Positions 1 to 8,822 of a stretch of 64,000 nt of DNA are shown here, one piece after another (the stretch's first letter is position 1; each line of letters opens with the position of its first letter). The notes below the pieces were generated by a model. That model was given only the letters and a program-made list of their open reading frames with translations, made no database searches and was not told the DNA's origin. Position numbers and translations under genes: made by a program. Source of the DNA: Verrucomicrobiota bacterium (GTDB taxonomy: Bacteria; Verrucomicrobiota; Verrucomicrobiia; Verrucomicrobiales; Verrucomicrobiaceae); NCBI GenBank assembly GCA_017301975.1, contig JAFLEI010000028.1:1-64000 (forward strand), read 5' to 3'.

Positions 1-87
1 ATCATGCACAAGATCATCCGCGTCGCCTTTGGCGTGCTCAAACATGACACTCCCTTCGTGAAGAACTTCGCCAAAGTGGAGGCCTGA
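1..87 (+). CDS. C-terminal end of a transposase, probably IS110 family (partial)
   Basis: An open frame enters from the left edge and stops with TGA at 85-87. The 28 visible residues (HKIIRVAFGVLKHDTPF near the end) resemble the conserved tail of IS110/IS116/IS902-type transposases, where a KLxRxxxGVLK segment closes the DEDD-transposase/Cys-Ser domain. The gene start lies outside the window, so neither the catalytic residues nor the element's left end can be seen. The family call rests on a short tail and could be wrong. Confidence 0.45.
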   Translation: MMHKIIRVAFGVLKHDTPFVKNFAKVEA

Positions 88-132
88 AAAAATCTACATC
101 TTCGCTCTTGCGCTGACCATATCTAATCTCTC

Positions 133-150
133 GGCTCCCTGCCGGGAGCC
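133..150. terminator. Short perfect stem-loop downstream of the transposase tail
   Basis: GGCTCCC and GGGAGCC form a 7-bp stem around a TGCC loop, 46 bases after the transposase stop and 77 bases beyond the 3' end of the minus-strand sulfatase at 227. No T-run follows on either strand, so it is either a weak bidirectional terminator or structure belonging to the insertion element. Confidence 0.3.
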
Positions 151-226
151 CATAACAGGATTGACCTGCGTGATGTAGAGAAAGCTGATCCTCCCCATGG
201 GTCTGCCAATCTATGGCGCAAGCCCG

Positions 227-1573
227 TTAAGGCTCCTCCGGCTTCTGCCAGGGCGTGGCGCCGCCGATCTGCACATGATGGCGCAACGCGGTGGAGAGTT
301 CCTTGAAGACCTTGGGCACCTTGCCAATGAGGTTGTTTTTTTCCTGCGGATCGCTCTTGAGGTTGTACAGCTCCAGCGGGGTGTAGGGGGTGTTTTGCAT
401 GAGCTTCCAGTCGCCGCGGATGATGGCCTCATAGTTTTTGCCGCCGTAGGCGGGGCCGCCTTCGCGACGGACGAAGTAGAGATCGCGTTGCGGGGTGTCG
501 ATGGTACCGCCGTTGAGAATGGGCACGAGACTGATCGCATCGAGCTTCGGTGAAGGTTTGGCACCCGCGAGTTCGAGGAAGGTGGGGAAGAGGTCGAAGT
601 TCATGCCGACGTAGTCGCTGCGGGAGCCGGCCTTGATGTGCCCGGGCCAGCGCACCATGAAGGGCACGCGCAGGCCGCCGTCGTAGTGGCTGGTCTTGCC
701 GTCGCGCCAGGGGTCGTTGTTCTGCGAATGCGGCAGCGAGCCGCCGTTGTCTGAGCTGAAGGCCACGACGGTGTTTTGATCCAGACCCGTTTCCTTCAAG
801 ACCGCCAGCAACTGCCCAACGCGATCATCCAGATGTTCCACCAGCGCTACATCGAGCGCGCGTTTTTCCGAAAGCTCCGGCGCACGTGCCTTCACCTTCG
901 CCAGCCAGTCTGCCGGTGGCTCGATGGGGAAGTGCGGCGCGTTGAAGGCCAGGTAGAGAAAGAAGGGCTGCTTCTCCTTGGCCCGTTCGCGGAAGTAATC
1001 CGCCGCCCAGCCTGCGAAGATGTCCGTGGCGTGGCCCCGGGGATCGATGACCTCCGAGTTCTTCCGCATGTAGTTGTGCCCCTGGCGCAGGTGCGTGGTG
1101 TAGCTGTCCATCATGTCGCCGAGGAAGCCGTGGAAGAGGTCAAAGCCGCGCTCATTGGGTGTGTTGGGAGATTCGAGGCCGAGGTGCCATTTGCCAATCA
1201 CCGCCGTGTGGTATCCAGCTTTCTTGAGTTCATTGCCAATCGTCGGAATGCCCGGCGCGAGATAGCCCCAGGAATCTTCCGGATTCGTGCGGATCACGCC
1301 CGGCACACCCACGCGGTCCGGATACCGCCCCGTGAGCAGCGCCGCGCGCGAAGGCGAGCACACCGTGCAGTTCGCCCGCATGTTCGGAAACAGCATGCCC
1401 TCCGAGGCGAGCTTGTCGATGTTCGGCGTGTGGCAGTCCGAGGGATGGTAGGTCGAGACATCGCCGTAGCCGAGGTCATCGGCAAAGATGATGAGGAAGT
1501 TGGGCTTGGCATCGGCAGCGAATGCCGAAGCCGCCATGAGCAATGACGAGAGGATGAGCGCGAGGGGTTTCAT
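227..1573 (-). CDS. Secreted sulfatase, Cys-type (arylsulfatase A-like)
   Basis: 448-residue exported sulfatase of the alkaline-phosphatase fold (family S1). The signal peptide is residues 1-20 (ends SAFAA). Metal-site Asp pair is in ADDLGYGD (31-38). The formylglycine motif is C72-S-P-S-R followed by AALLTGRYP. GKWHLG starts at 127, and SSDNGG carries the second metal-binding segment. All catalytic landmarks are canonical, so once C72 is converted to formylglycine it should hydrolyse sulfate esters, probably on carbohydrates, outside the cytoplasm. It is the last gene of the esterase plus six-sulfatase run, 12 bases after its neighbour at 1586, and is very likely co-transcribed. The natural substrate cannot be read from the sequence. 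Confidence 0.95.
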   Translation of the reverse strand: MKPLALILSSLLMAASAFAADAKPNFLIIFADDLGYGDVSTYHPSDCHTPNIDKLASEGMLFPNMRANCTVCSPSRAALLTGRYPDRVGVPGVIRTNPEDSWGYLAPGIPTIGNELKKAGYHTAVIGKWHLGLESPNTPNERGFDLFHGFLGDMMDSYTTHLRQGHNYMRKNSEVIDPRGHATDIFAGWAADYFRERAKEKQPFFLYLAFNAPHFPIEPPADWLAKVKARAPELSEKRALDVALVEHLDDRVGQLLAVLKETGLDQNTVVAFSSDNGGSLPHSQNNDPWRDGKTSHYDGGLRVPFMVRWPGHIKAGSRSDYVGMNFDLFPTFLELAGAKPSPKLDAISLVPILNGGTIDTPQRDLYFVRREGGPAYGGKNYEAIIRGDWKLMQNTPYTPLELYNLKSDPQEKNNLIGKVPKVFKELSTALRHHVQIGGATPWQKPEEP

Positions 1574-1585
1574 GGCTGGAGATGG

Positions 1586-3091
1586 CTATTTTTGAGCCTT
1601 GTTCTTCTTGGCTTTTTTCGGTGCAGGCTCGGGCACAGGCTGCAGGCCGTCGTCGGGCTGATCCCAGAAACGGTAGGGGTCGTCGTGGCGGCGCATTTCG
1701 GCGAGCAGCAGCGCCTCCATTTCCTTCAGCTTGTCGGCATGCTTGGGATCGCTGGCGAGATTGGTCTGCATGGGATCGGTCTTGCCGTGCTCCTTGAGGA
1801 ACTCATCGGGATTGGCGGCGAGATTGAAAAGCTGCGTCTCACGCGAGGTGCCGTTCATGCCGTCGTATTTGATCAGCTTCCAGTCGCCCTGTTTCACGCA
1901 GCGCATGCCGGGCTTGGTGCCGCCGCAGTAGACGCCGTACATCACATCGCGCAGGGTGTCCTGCTTGCCTTCGAGCACGGGCTTGAAGCTGAGGCCTTCA
2001 TTGCTCTCCGGCGCTGGGATGCCGGCGATGTCGCAGAGCGTGGCCACGGTGTCGAGCAAGTAGATGTTTCCGGGCACGCGGGAGCCGGGTTTGATGCCGG
2101 GGCCTTTGACAAAGAAGGGCACGCGCCAGGTGTGCTCATAGAGGTTTTGTTTGCCCTGCAGTCCGTGGCGGCCGATAGCGATGCCGTGGTCGGCGGTGTA
2201 AAAGATGTAGGTGTTGTCCAGCTCTCCCATGGCCTTCAGCTTTTCCAAAACACGGCCGATCTGGATGTCGATGTTCTCGCTGCACGCGTACTCGCGGCCG
2301 ATCTCGTTGCGGATGGTGGCTTCGTCGCGGTTTTTCCACACGCCGCTCACGGCCACTTCATCGCGCACGCCGGCATCGCCGTTGTTGAAGGGATGCGCGG
2401 GCAGGTAGTTGGCGGGCAGCGGGGGCTGCTTGGGGTTCAGCGCCGGCAGTGTGTTGGGATCGTCGTGATTGGTGGCGCCGTAATGCTCCAGCAGCTCGGG
2501 CTTGCCGTCGCGGGTGTCGTGCGGATGGGAGAAGCCGAAGTAGATGAGGAAGGGGTCGGCGTCCTTGGTGGACTCACGTTCATTCAGGTAGTTCATCACC
2601 TGATCGCCGTGCCAAGTGCTGCCGCTTTCGTCGGTGCCGCCGCGTTTATCGGCGTCATGGCGCACGGTGAACTGCTTGTTGGCGCCCTCGTAGGAATTGC
2701 CTTTTTTGCAGGTGCGCATGGTGTCGTATCCGGCGCGGTTGAAGACGGCAGCCAGGGTGTTCAGCTCCAGGTTGGGCGGGCAGTGATCCTTTGCCAGAGG
2801 GCCGATGGGCAGATGCCACACCGTGCGCCCGCTCATGATCATGTGCCGTGAAGGCGTGCACACCGCGCCGACAAACGCGCCCATGTGCCGCGCAGAATCA
2901 AACACCATGCCTTCCGCCGCGAGCTTGTCGATGTTCGGCGACTGCAGCGGCGACTTCGGGTTGTAGCACTTGAAATCAAACGGCGACTGGTCGTCCACCA
3001 GGATGAAGAGAATGTTGGGACGGCGTTGCTCCGCAGCGAATGACGAATGCAGAATGACGAATGACGTCAGAATGAGAATCAGGGATTTCAT
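1586..3091 (-). CDS. Secreted sulfatase, Cys-type, with Lys-rich C-terminal tail
   Basis: 501 residues. Signal peptide 1-20 (SFVILHSSFAA) is partly encoded by a 12-bp direct repeat. The metal site is LVDDQSPF (D33, D34). The FGly motif is C78-T-P-S-R followed by HMIMSGR, so the usual LLTGR is altered. The GKWHLG landmark is replaced by TCKKGN, and the second metal segment is YTADHG. These features fit the choline-/iduronate-sulfatase-like branch better than arylsulfatase A. The protein ends in PAPKKAKKNKAQK, a strongly basic tail also seen on four other sulfatases in this window. It lies 8 bases from the upstream gene and 12 from the downstream one, inside the operon. Confidence 0.94.
   Translation of the reverse strand: MKSLILILTSFVILHSSFAAEQRRPNILFILVDDQSPFDFKCYNPKSPLQSPNIDKLAAEGMVFDSARHMGAFVGAVCTPSRHMIMSGRTVWHLPIGPLAKDHCPPNLELNTLAAVFNRAGYDTMRTCKKGNSYEGANKQFTVRHDADKRGGTDESGSTWHGDQVMNYLNERESTKDADPFLIYFGFSHPHDTRDGKPELLEHYGATNHDDPNTLPALNPKQPPLPANYLPAHPFNNGDAGVRDEVAVSGVWKNRDEATIRNEIGREYACSENIDIQIGRVLEKLKAMGELDNTYIFYTADHGIAIGRHGLQGKQNLYEHTWRVPFFVKGPGIKPGSRVPGNIYLLDTVATLCDIAGIPAPESNEGLSFKPVLEGKQDTLRDVMYGVYCGGTKPGMRCVKQGDWKLIKYDGMNGTSRETQLFNLAANPDEFLKEHGKTDPMQTNLASDPKHADKLKEMEALLLAEMRRHDDPYRFWDQPDDGLQPVPEPAPKKAKKNKAQK
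3039..3064. repeat. 12-bp direct repeat within a signal-peptide coding region
   Basis: GAATGACGAATG occurs at 3039-3050 and again, exactly, at 3053-3064, with only CA between the copies. A further GAATGA-like unit follows at 3071. On the minus strand the repeat encodes the hydrophobic end of the signal peptide (SFVILHSSFAA). Confidence 0.8.
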
Positions 3092-3099
3092 GGTGGGTT

Positions 3100-4464
3100 C
3101 TATTGAAGCTGGGGTTTGCCGGGAACGAGGTTGGCCTGATGTGCTTTCACGGCCTCTTCGATCTGCGCGATCACCTCGGGATGCTCTTTGGCGACATCAC
3201 GCTTTTCGGAGGGATCGAGCCCCAGGTGAAACAGCAGCGGCGGTTCATGCGCATCCGCCTTGGGCTGGCCATAGCCGGTCTGAGTGCTGAAGTGCGCCTT
3301 CCATTCGCCAAGGCGGCAGGCGAAAAGCTGGTCGCCGCGATAGTAGAAGAACGGGCGCTGCGGCAGCGCTTTGGCTTCATACAGCAGCGGGGAGATGTCC
3401 ACGCCATCCACCGGCACGTCGGGTGTCTTTGCCCCTGCGAGCGTGAGCGCCGTGGCGAAGAGATCCATCGTACTCGCCAGCTCATGCGTGACGCCCGGCT
3501 TGATCCGCCCCGGCTGCCACGCAATGCCCGGCACGCGCATGCCACCTTCCCAGGTGCTGCCCTTGCCATCCTTCAGCGGCCCAGCGCTGCCGCCCTGATT
3601 GCCCATGATGAGCCAGGGACCGTTGTCACTGGTGAAGAACACCAGCGTGTTTTCCGCCAGCCCTGTTTCACGCAGCGTGGCCATGACCTGCCCCACGCTC
3701 CAGTCGAGCTCCTCCACCGCATCGCCATAAATGCCGCCGCGGCTTTTGCCTTTGAATGCCGGGGAGGCAAACAGCGGCACATGCGGGAAGGTATGCGCAA
3801 AGTAGAGGAAGAACGGCTTGTCTTTCTTCTCCGTGATGAACTTCACCGCCTCCTCGGTGTAGCGTTTGGTCAGCGTGGTCTGCACCGCCGGCTGCTCGAT
3901 GATCTTGCCATCGCGGCTCAGCGCCACGTTCCAGCCATCCTCCGGCGGGGTGGGGGAGCCGGTGGAGCCCTTGGGCAGGCCGGGCCGTGCATCCATGTCA
4001 TTCGAATAGGGCAGCCCAAACTGATGCTCAAAGCCCTGCTCCATCGGACGCGACCCCTCATGAATGCCGAGGTGCCATTTGCCGATCTGCGCGGTGGCAT
4101 AGCCCTTCTGCTTGAGCGCATCCGCGATGGTCACCTCCTCCTTGGGCAGGCCGCCTTCTGAATTGGGAAACAGCACGCGCCTGTTGCCGCACATGCCGCT
4201 GCGAATGGGATAGCGCCCGGTGAGCAGCGCCGCGCGGCTGGGCGTGCAGACTTCCGCCGCCACATAGAAATCCGTGAAGCGCAGCCCCTCCGCCGCCATG
4301 CGGTCCAAGTTGGGCGTGTGAATCGTCGGCGAGCCATAGCAGCTCAGATCGCCGTAGCCGAGATCGTCGGCGAAGATGATGACCACGTTGGGCGGCGCTG
4401 CGGCGCAGAATGCGGAAGAAAGAGAGAACAGACCTAGTGCAAGGCCGAGGCAGGCAGACTTCAT
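3100..4464 (-). CDS. Secreted arylsulfatase A-like sulfatase
   Basis: 454 residues. Signal peptide spans 1-20. Landmarks are FADDLGYGDL (31-40), FGly motif C73-T-P-S-R in EVCTPSRAALLTGRYP, GKWHLGIHEG, and FTSDNGPW for the distal metal ligands. Spacing and wording are those of arylsulfatase A / N-acetylgalactosamine-6-sulfatase-like family members, so a sulfated sugar is the likely substrate. The ATG overlaps the stop of the upstream sulfatase (4461-4464, ATGA), which implies translational coupling with it. Eight bases separate it from the following sulfatase. No C-terminal extension is seen. Confidence 0.95.
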   Translation of the reverse strand: MKSACLGLALGLFSLSSAFCAAAPPNVVIIFADDLGYGDLSCYGSPTIHTPNLDRMAAEGLRFTDFYVAAEVCTPSRAALLTGRYPIRSGMCGNRRVLFPNSEGGLPKEEVTIADALKQKGYATAQIGKWHLGIHEGSRPMEQGFEHQFGLPYSNDMDARPGLPKGSTGSPTPPEDGWNVALSRDGKIIEQPAVQTTLTKRYTEEAVKFITEKKDKPFFLYFAHTFPHVPLFASPAFKGKSRGGIYGDAVEELDWSVGQVMATLRETGLAENTLVFFTSDNGPWLIMGNQGGSAGPLKDGKGSTWEGGMRVPGIAWQPGRIKPGVTHELASTMDLFATALTLAGAKTPDVPVDGVDISPLLYEAKALPQRPFFYYRGDQLFACRLGEWKAHFSTQTGYGQPKADAHEPPLLFHLGLDPSEKRDVAKEHPEVIAQIEEAVKAHQANLVPGKPQLQ

Positions 4465-5780
4465 GGTTCGGTGTAGATGGTTTCGTGGAGTTGTTTCAGG
4501 TGCTTGATGAGTTCGGGCTGCTGGTCGGCGAAGTTGGTCTTCTCACCGGGATCCGTCTTCACATTGCTGAGAAAGACGGGCGTGCGCTCCTTGCCGCCAT
4601 CGCCTTTGCTGGTGTCGCGGGCGTTGATGATGAGCTTCCAGTCGCCCTCGCGCACGGCCCAGGAGTCGCCCATGGTCCAATGCAGCGCATCGTGCGGCGT
4701 GGGATCGGTGGCAGATTTCAGCACGGGCACGATGCTGCGGCCGTCGAGCTTCACCCCGGGTGTTTTCACGCCGCACAGCTCGGCCAGCGTGGGCATCCAG
4801 TCGGCGGAGTGGACCATCTGTCCGCGCACTTCATTCTGCGGCAGCTTGCCCGGCCAGGAGATCATCGCAGGCAGTCGGATGCCGCCCTCAAACAAGCTGA
4901 ACTTCGCGCCGCGATACGGCCCCGAGCTGCCGCCGCCGAAGTGTGCGCGCTCTTCCGTGGAGTGGCCGTTGTCACTCTGGAGGACGATGATGGTGCTCTC
5001 GCGCAGGCCCAGGTCGTCCACCTTTGCCACAAGTCGGCCGATGCGGTCGTCCAGGCTGGCGACAAAGGCGGCGTAGAGCCTGCGCGGCGGCGGCAGGTCC
5101 TTGAAATGCTCCAGCCATTTCGCCTCTCCTTGATAAGGATAGTGCGGCATGTTGATGGCGAAGTAGATGAAGAAGGGGTCGGCACGGTGCTTTTCCATGA
5201 AGCCGGACGCCTCCTTCACCATGAGATCGGGGAAGTAATGGCCGTCTTCAAAGACCTCCACGCCATTGCGGTGCAGGTCATGCACGTTCGGTCCGCTCCA
5301 GTAGAAGAAGTGCGAGTAGTTGTCGATGCAGCCGCCCATGTGTCCAAAGCTGTGGTCAAAGCCCTGCGCATTGGGAAACATCTGCTCATTGTAGCCGAGG
5401 TGCCATTTGCCTATGTGAGCCGTGGCGTAGCCCGCGCTTTTGAACATCTCTGCCATCGTCACCTCCGAGGGCGGCAGGCCGCCTTTCTGCCCGTGCTGGG
5501 AGCCGGCATTTCCAGGCAGGCCCGCGCGCGCCGGGTAGCGGCCCGTGAGCAAGCAGGCACGTGAGGCGGAGCATACCGGGGCACCGGCATAAAACTGCGT
5601 GAAACGCAGTCCGCGACGCGCCAGCGCATCCATGTGCGGCGTGTGCAGATCTTTGGACCCGTAGCAGCCGAGGTCCACGCTGCCGAGGTCATCCGCCATG
5701 ATGACGATGACATTCGGCTGGGCGGCGTGAGAAGCGGGCACGGAGAGGCACAGGGCCAGGAAGACGAGCAGGCGTTGCAT
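4461..5780 (-). CDS. Secreted arylsulfatase, Cys-type
   Basis: 439 residues, signal peptide 1-20 (ends PASHAA). Metal site is MADDLGSVDLG (29-38), FGly motif C70-S-A-S-R in PVCSASRACLLTGRYPARAG, then GKWHLGYNEQ and LQSDNGHS. The Ala in CSASR is allowed by the family consensus C-x-[PA]-x-R. It shares a 4-base ATGA overlap with the next sulfatase and begins 6 bases after the stop of the previous one, so it sits in the most tightly packed part of the operon. The body resembles arylsulfatase A-like enzymes acting on sulfated glycans; exact specificity is unknown. Confidence 0.95.
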   Translation of the reverse strand: MQRLLVFLALCLSVPASHAAQPNVIVIMADDLGSVDLGCYGSKDLHTPHMDALARRGLRFTQFYAGAPVCSASRACLLTGRYPARAGLPGNAGSQHGQKGGLPPSEVTMAEMFKSAGYATAHIGKWHLGYNEQMFPNAQGFDHSFGHMGGCIDNYSHFFYWSGPNVHDLHRNGVEVFEDGHYFPDLMVKEASGFMEKHRADPFFIYFAINMPHYPYQGEAKWLEHFKDLPPPRRLYAAFVASLDDRIGRLVAKVDDLGLRESTIIVLQSDNGHSTEERAHFGGGSSGPYRGAKFSLFEGGIRLPAMISWPGKLPQNEVRGQMVHSADWMPTLAELCGVKTPGVKLDGRSIVPVLKSATDPTPHDALHWTMGDSWAVREGDWKLIINARDTSKGDGGKERTPVFLSNVKTDPGEKTNFADQQPELIKHLKQLHETIYTEP

Positions 5781-5786
5781 GGCCGG

Positions 5787-7250
5787 TTACTTGGCGGCCT
5801 TGGCCTTCTTGGCCGCGCCTTTTTTGTTGGGGGTGAATTTGCGCGCACCGCGTTTGTCCATCGGCAGCAGCGGGCCGCCGCGTGCGTTCATTTCCGCATC
5901 GCACAGCGCGCGCATTTTCTGCAGTGCCTCGGCATGCGCGGGATCGGCAGCGAGGTTTTTGAGTTCATCGCGGTCGGATTCCAGATCATGCAGAAACTCA
6001 TACGCGGGCTTCTGATCAAAGTAGCGCGCATAGACGTAGCGCTGGCCACGGATGCCCTCCCATGTCAGCGTGGGTGCAAGATCGAGATGCTCGCAGAAGT
6101 AATGATCGCGCCAGGGTTTGTCGCTGCCCTTGCCCTCGATGAGCGTGGAGAAGCTGCGGCCTTCATAGGCTTCCGGGCGCTTCACTCCGGCCCAGTCAAT
6201 GAAGGTGGCCGGCAGGTCCACATTGAGCACCAGGTCATCCACCACACGTCCGCGCTGTTCCTTCGGCAGGCGCGGATCATAGACGATCATTGGCACGCGC
6301 AGGGACTCCTCATAATGCGACCACTTGCCCTGAAAGCCGCGATCTCCGAGGTAGTAGCCGTTGTCGGCGGAATAGACGACGATCGTGTTGTCCGCGAGCC
6401 CGGCCTCCTTCAGCGCGGCAAGCACGCGCGCGATGGCTTTGTCGATGCCGCTGATCATGCGGTAGTAGGCGCGCAAATTTGTCTCGAACTTTTCCGGCGT
6501 GTCGTAGCCCCAGTACCAGCGCTCGCGGTTGATGGAGTCCTTGAGGAACTGCGGGTGAGCTTCATAGATGGCAGGGTCTCCCAGACGCGCGGGCGGGATG
6601 GAGCGGTCCTCATACATGCCGTCGGTGGACTGAGGCCAGGGATATAGGCCGATGCCCGGGCGGTGGTCGCTGTCCTCCGCATGCGCGGCGTTGAACCACA
6701 GGTTCAGCGCGAAAGGCTTGTCCTTGGGCTGCGATTTGATGAACTCGATGCCTTTGTCGCAGACAATGTCGGTTTCGTGGCGCTTGGTGCCGTCCGGCAT
6801 GGTCTTGAAGTAGGGATTGCGACCGATGGCCTCGTACTCGTCATATTGTGCCTCGGGTTTGAAGCCCTGCGGGGAGATCATGTGCCACTTGCCAAAGTGG
6901 CCGGTGCGGTAGCCTGCGGCGCGCAGCAGCACGGGATACATGGTGGCCAACGCCTCCGGTTTCACGGTGGGAATGGCATCGCGCTGTGCATGAGAGCGCG
7001 CCCACTGCCCGGTGAGCACCACGGCGCGGCTGACCCAGCATACCGGCGTGGTCACGTGCGCATTGCTGAAGCGCACGCCCTGCGCGGCGAGGGAATCCAC
7101 CGTGGGCGTCTGCACGATGGGGTGCCCGGCGCAGCTCTGCGTGTCGTAGCGCTGGTCGTCAGCAAACAGAAAGAGGATGTTTGGGCGTGAGGGGGTGTCT
7201 GCGGCAGAGGCTGCCAGACAGAGGGAAAGCAGGGCAAAAACGGATTTCAT
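5787..7250 (-). CDS. Secreted sulfatase with unusual CWVSR active-site motif and basic tail
   Basis: 487 residues. Signal peptide 1-17, metal site FADDQRYD (29-36). The formylglycine motif reads C71-W-V-S-R in PVCWVSRAVVLTGQW, so the family Pro/Ala at the third position is Val. GKWHMI and YSADNGYYLGDRGFQGKW are present, so the rest of the active site looks intact; the GDRGFQGKW phrase is typical of the iduronate/choline-sulfatase-like branch. The C-terminus is PNKKGAAKKAKAAK, a polycationic tail. Gene spacing is 6 bases downstream and 45 bases upstream, within the operon. Whether a FGE accepts a CxVxR motif is the main uncertainty about activity. Confidence 0.93.
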   Translation of the reverse strand: MKSVFALLSLCLAASAADTPSRPNILFLFADDQRYDTQSCAGHPIVQTPTVDSLAAQGVRFSNAHVTTPVCWVSRAVVLTGQWARSHAQRDAIPTVKPEALATMYPVLLRAAGYRTGHFGKWHMISPQGFKPEAQYDEYEAIGRNPYFKTMPDGTKRHETDIVCDKGIEFIKSQPKDKPFALNLWFNAAHAEDSDHRPGIGLYPWPQSTDGMYEDRSIPPARLGDPAIYEAHPQFLKDSINRERWYWGYDTPEKFETNLRAYYRMISGIDKAIARVLAALKEAGLADNTIVVYSADNGYYLGDRGFQGKWSHYEESLRVPMIVYDPRLPKEQRGRVVDDLVLNVDLPATFIDWAGVKRPEAYEGRSFSTLIEGKGSDKPWRDHYFCEHLDLAPTLTWEGIRGQRYVYARYFDQKPAYEFLHDLESDRDELKNLAADPAHAEALQKMRALCDAEMNARGGPLLPMDKRGARKFTPNKKGAAKKAKAAK

Positions 7251-7295
7251 GAGCCTCTGCGAACGAAGCCCACGAGACCAATCTTCCGCCTGAGA

Positions 7296-8774
7296 TCAGG
7301 GAATGCGCGGGTCTAAAGAGAGGCCGTAGCTTTTCTCCCACCAGGCCACGCGCTCAGCATCACTGGGTTGCGCCTTTTTCACGCGGCTCTTCCAGATGCG
7401 CTCGTATTCCAAGCGCTTTGAGCGCTGGATGGCGCTGAGCGGCGGCTCCGTGGGCGGATCTCCCTGCGCCCCACGATCCGGGCTGGTATTGATCCAGGTG
7501 TCCATGGCACCGCGCATGGCGGCCAGACGCTCCGCCACCTGTGGCTCTTTGGCGATGTTGTGCAGCGACTGCGGGTCGGATTTGAGATCGTAGTATTCCA
7601 ATGCCTCACGCTGGGGCGTGAGCCATGCGGCCTGCAGCTCATTGAGCTTTCCTTCCTTGTTGAGCACACGCAGCAGCGGCATGCCGGGGTAGCTGTACTC
7701 TTTGTAACCGGACCAGTTCAGGTGCGAGCGCGAGGGCTGGAAATTGCGCACAAAAAGCGCGTCCGGCTCGATCACGGCACGGATGCGGTCCATCGCATCG
7801 CCGCAGCGGTCGCGCGCGGCAAAGAGCCGGTCGCGGTCTGGGAATTTCTTGCCGAGGATGGCCTTCCCCTCCATCCACGGCGGGATGGGCAGGCCCGAAA
7901 GCTGGAGCACGGAGGGCGCGAGGTCGATGAGGCTGACCAGCCGCTGCTCCACACTGCCCGCCTCGATGCCCGGGCCGCGCATGATCAACGGCACCTGCAG
8001 TCCCTCCACATCCAGCCACTGCTTGCCCCAGGGCATGGGCCGCCCGTGATCGGCGAAGAACATGACGATGGTGTCGTCCAGCACGCCCTCCTTCTTGAGC
8101 TGATCAAGGATTTCGCCGACGCGTCGGTCCACCATCTCCACGCTGCGCTCGTACGCATACCAGTCACGGCGCACCAGCGGATGATCAGGATAGTTGGGCG
8201 GGACCTGGATGGCATTCAGCTTCGCTTCGTCGTACTCTGCAGGAATCGGAAACGGCCGGTGCGGCTCGGTGATCTGAAACTGCGCGAAAAACGGCTGCCC
8301 CGGAGTGCGCTTTCGCCAGTCCTGCCCATCATACATTTTGGCCGGATCATGGGCGAAGTTGTAGTGCGTCTTGGCCTTGGTGACGAGGCGGCCGTTGCGC
8401 ACGGTGTCAGGCGCGGGTGCGTTGGTGACAAACCAGCCCGCATCCCGCAGCATGCCCGGCAGATGTTTGTAGGGCGGCGGCAGCGGCTGGGGATTTTCTG
8501 CATCATGCGGATGCAGCCCGGTTGTGGTCTGGTAGCATCCGATGATGAAGGCCGAGCGCGAGGCGCTGCAGACCGGGGCGCTGGCATAGGCCCGCGTGTA
8601 GCGCCGCCCCTCAGCGGCCAGACGGTCGAGATTCGGCGTGCTCACCTCCTTCAAACCATAGGCTCCGATGTCCGGCGACATGTCATCGGCGATGATCCAG
8701 ACAAAATTCGGCTTCACGGCGGCGTCCGCAGCGTGGAGAGTCAGGAGAAGAAGGCAGGTCAGAACACATTTCAT
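7296..8774 (-). CDS. Secreted sulfatase, heparan N-sulfatase-like
   Basis: 492 residues when started at the Met at 8774, chosen because the signal peptide MKCVLTCLLLLTLHAADA begins there; an upstream in-frame start would put 14 polar residues in front of it. Metal site is IADDMSPDIG, FGly motif C69-S-A-S-R in PVCSASRSAFIIGCYQTTTGLH. The GKWHLG landmark is missing and the second metal segment is FADHGRPMPWGKQ, features that recall N-sulfoglucosamine sulfohydrolase (SGSH) relatives. A sulfamate or ester on an aminosugar is therefore a plausible target. It lies 48 bases from the upstream esterase and 45 from the next sulfatase. Confidence 0.93.
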   Translation of the reverse strand: MKCVLTCLLLLTLHAADAAVKPNFVWIIADDMSPDIGAYGLKEVSTPNLDRLAAEGRRYTRAYASAPVCSASRSAFIIGCYQTTTGLHPHDAENPQPLPPPYKHLPGMLRDAGWFVTNAPAPDTVRNGRLVTKAKTHYNFAHDPAKMYDGQDWRKRTPGQPFFAQFQITEPHRPFPIPAEYDEAKLNAIQVPPNYPDHPLVRRDWYAYERSVEMVDRRVGEILDQLKKEGVLDDTIVMFFADHGRPMPWGKQWLDVEGLQVPLIMRGPGIEAGSVEQRLVSLIDLAPSVLQLSGLPIPPWMEGKAILGKKFPDRDRLFAARDRCGDAMDRIRAVIEPDALFVRNFQPSRSHLNWSGYKEYSYPGMPLLRVLNKEGKLNELQAAWLTPQREALEYYDLKSDPQSLHNIAKEPQVAERLAAMRGAMDTWINTSPDRGAQGDPPTEPPLSAIQRSKRLEYERIWKSRVKKAQPSDAERVAWWEKSYGLSLDPRIP

Positions 8775-8822
8775 GCTCATAATGGAACGCAGAGCAGGAA
8801 GATTTGTGTCAGCCACTTGGCC

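Noticed and set aside
776..1546. Long plus-strand open frame of 256 codons opposite the first sulfatase
   Set aside because: It is antisense to a sulfatase with all catalytic motifs; the translation is Arg/His/Val-rich without motifs, a GC-rich shadow.
1592..2851. Plus-strand frame of 419 codons opposite the second sulfatase
   Set aside because: Strongly Gly/Val/His-biased shadow; the minus strand encodes the real protein with signal peptide and CTPSR motif.
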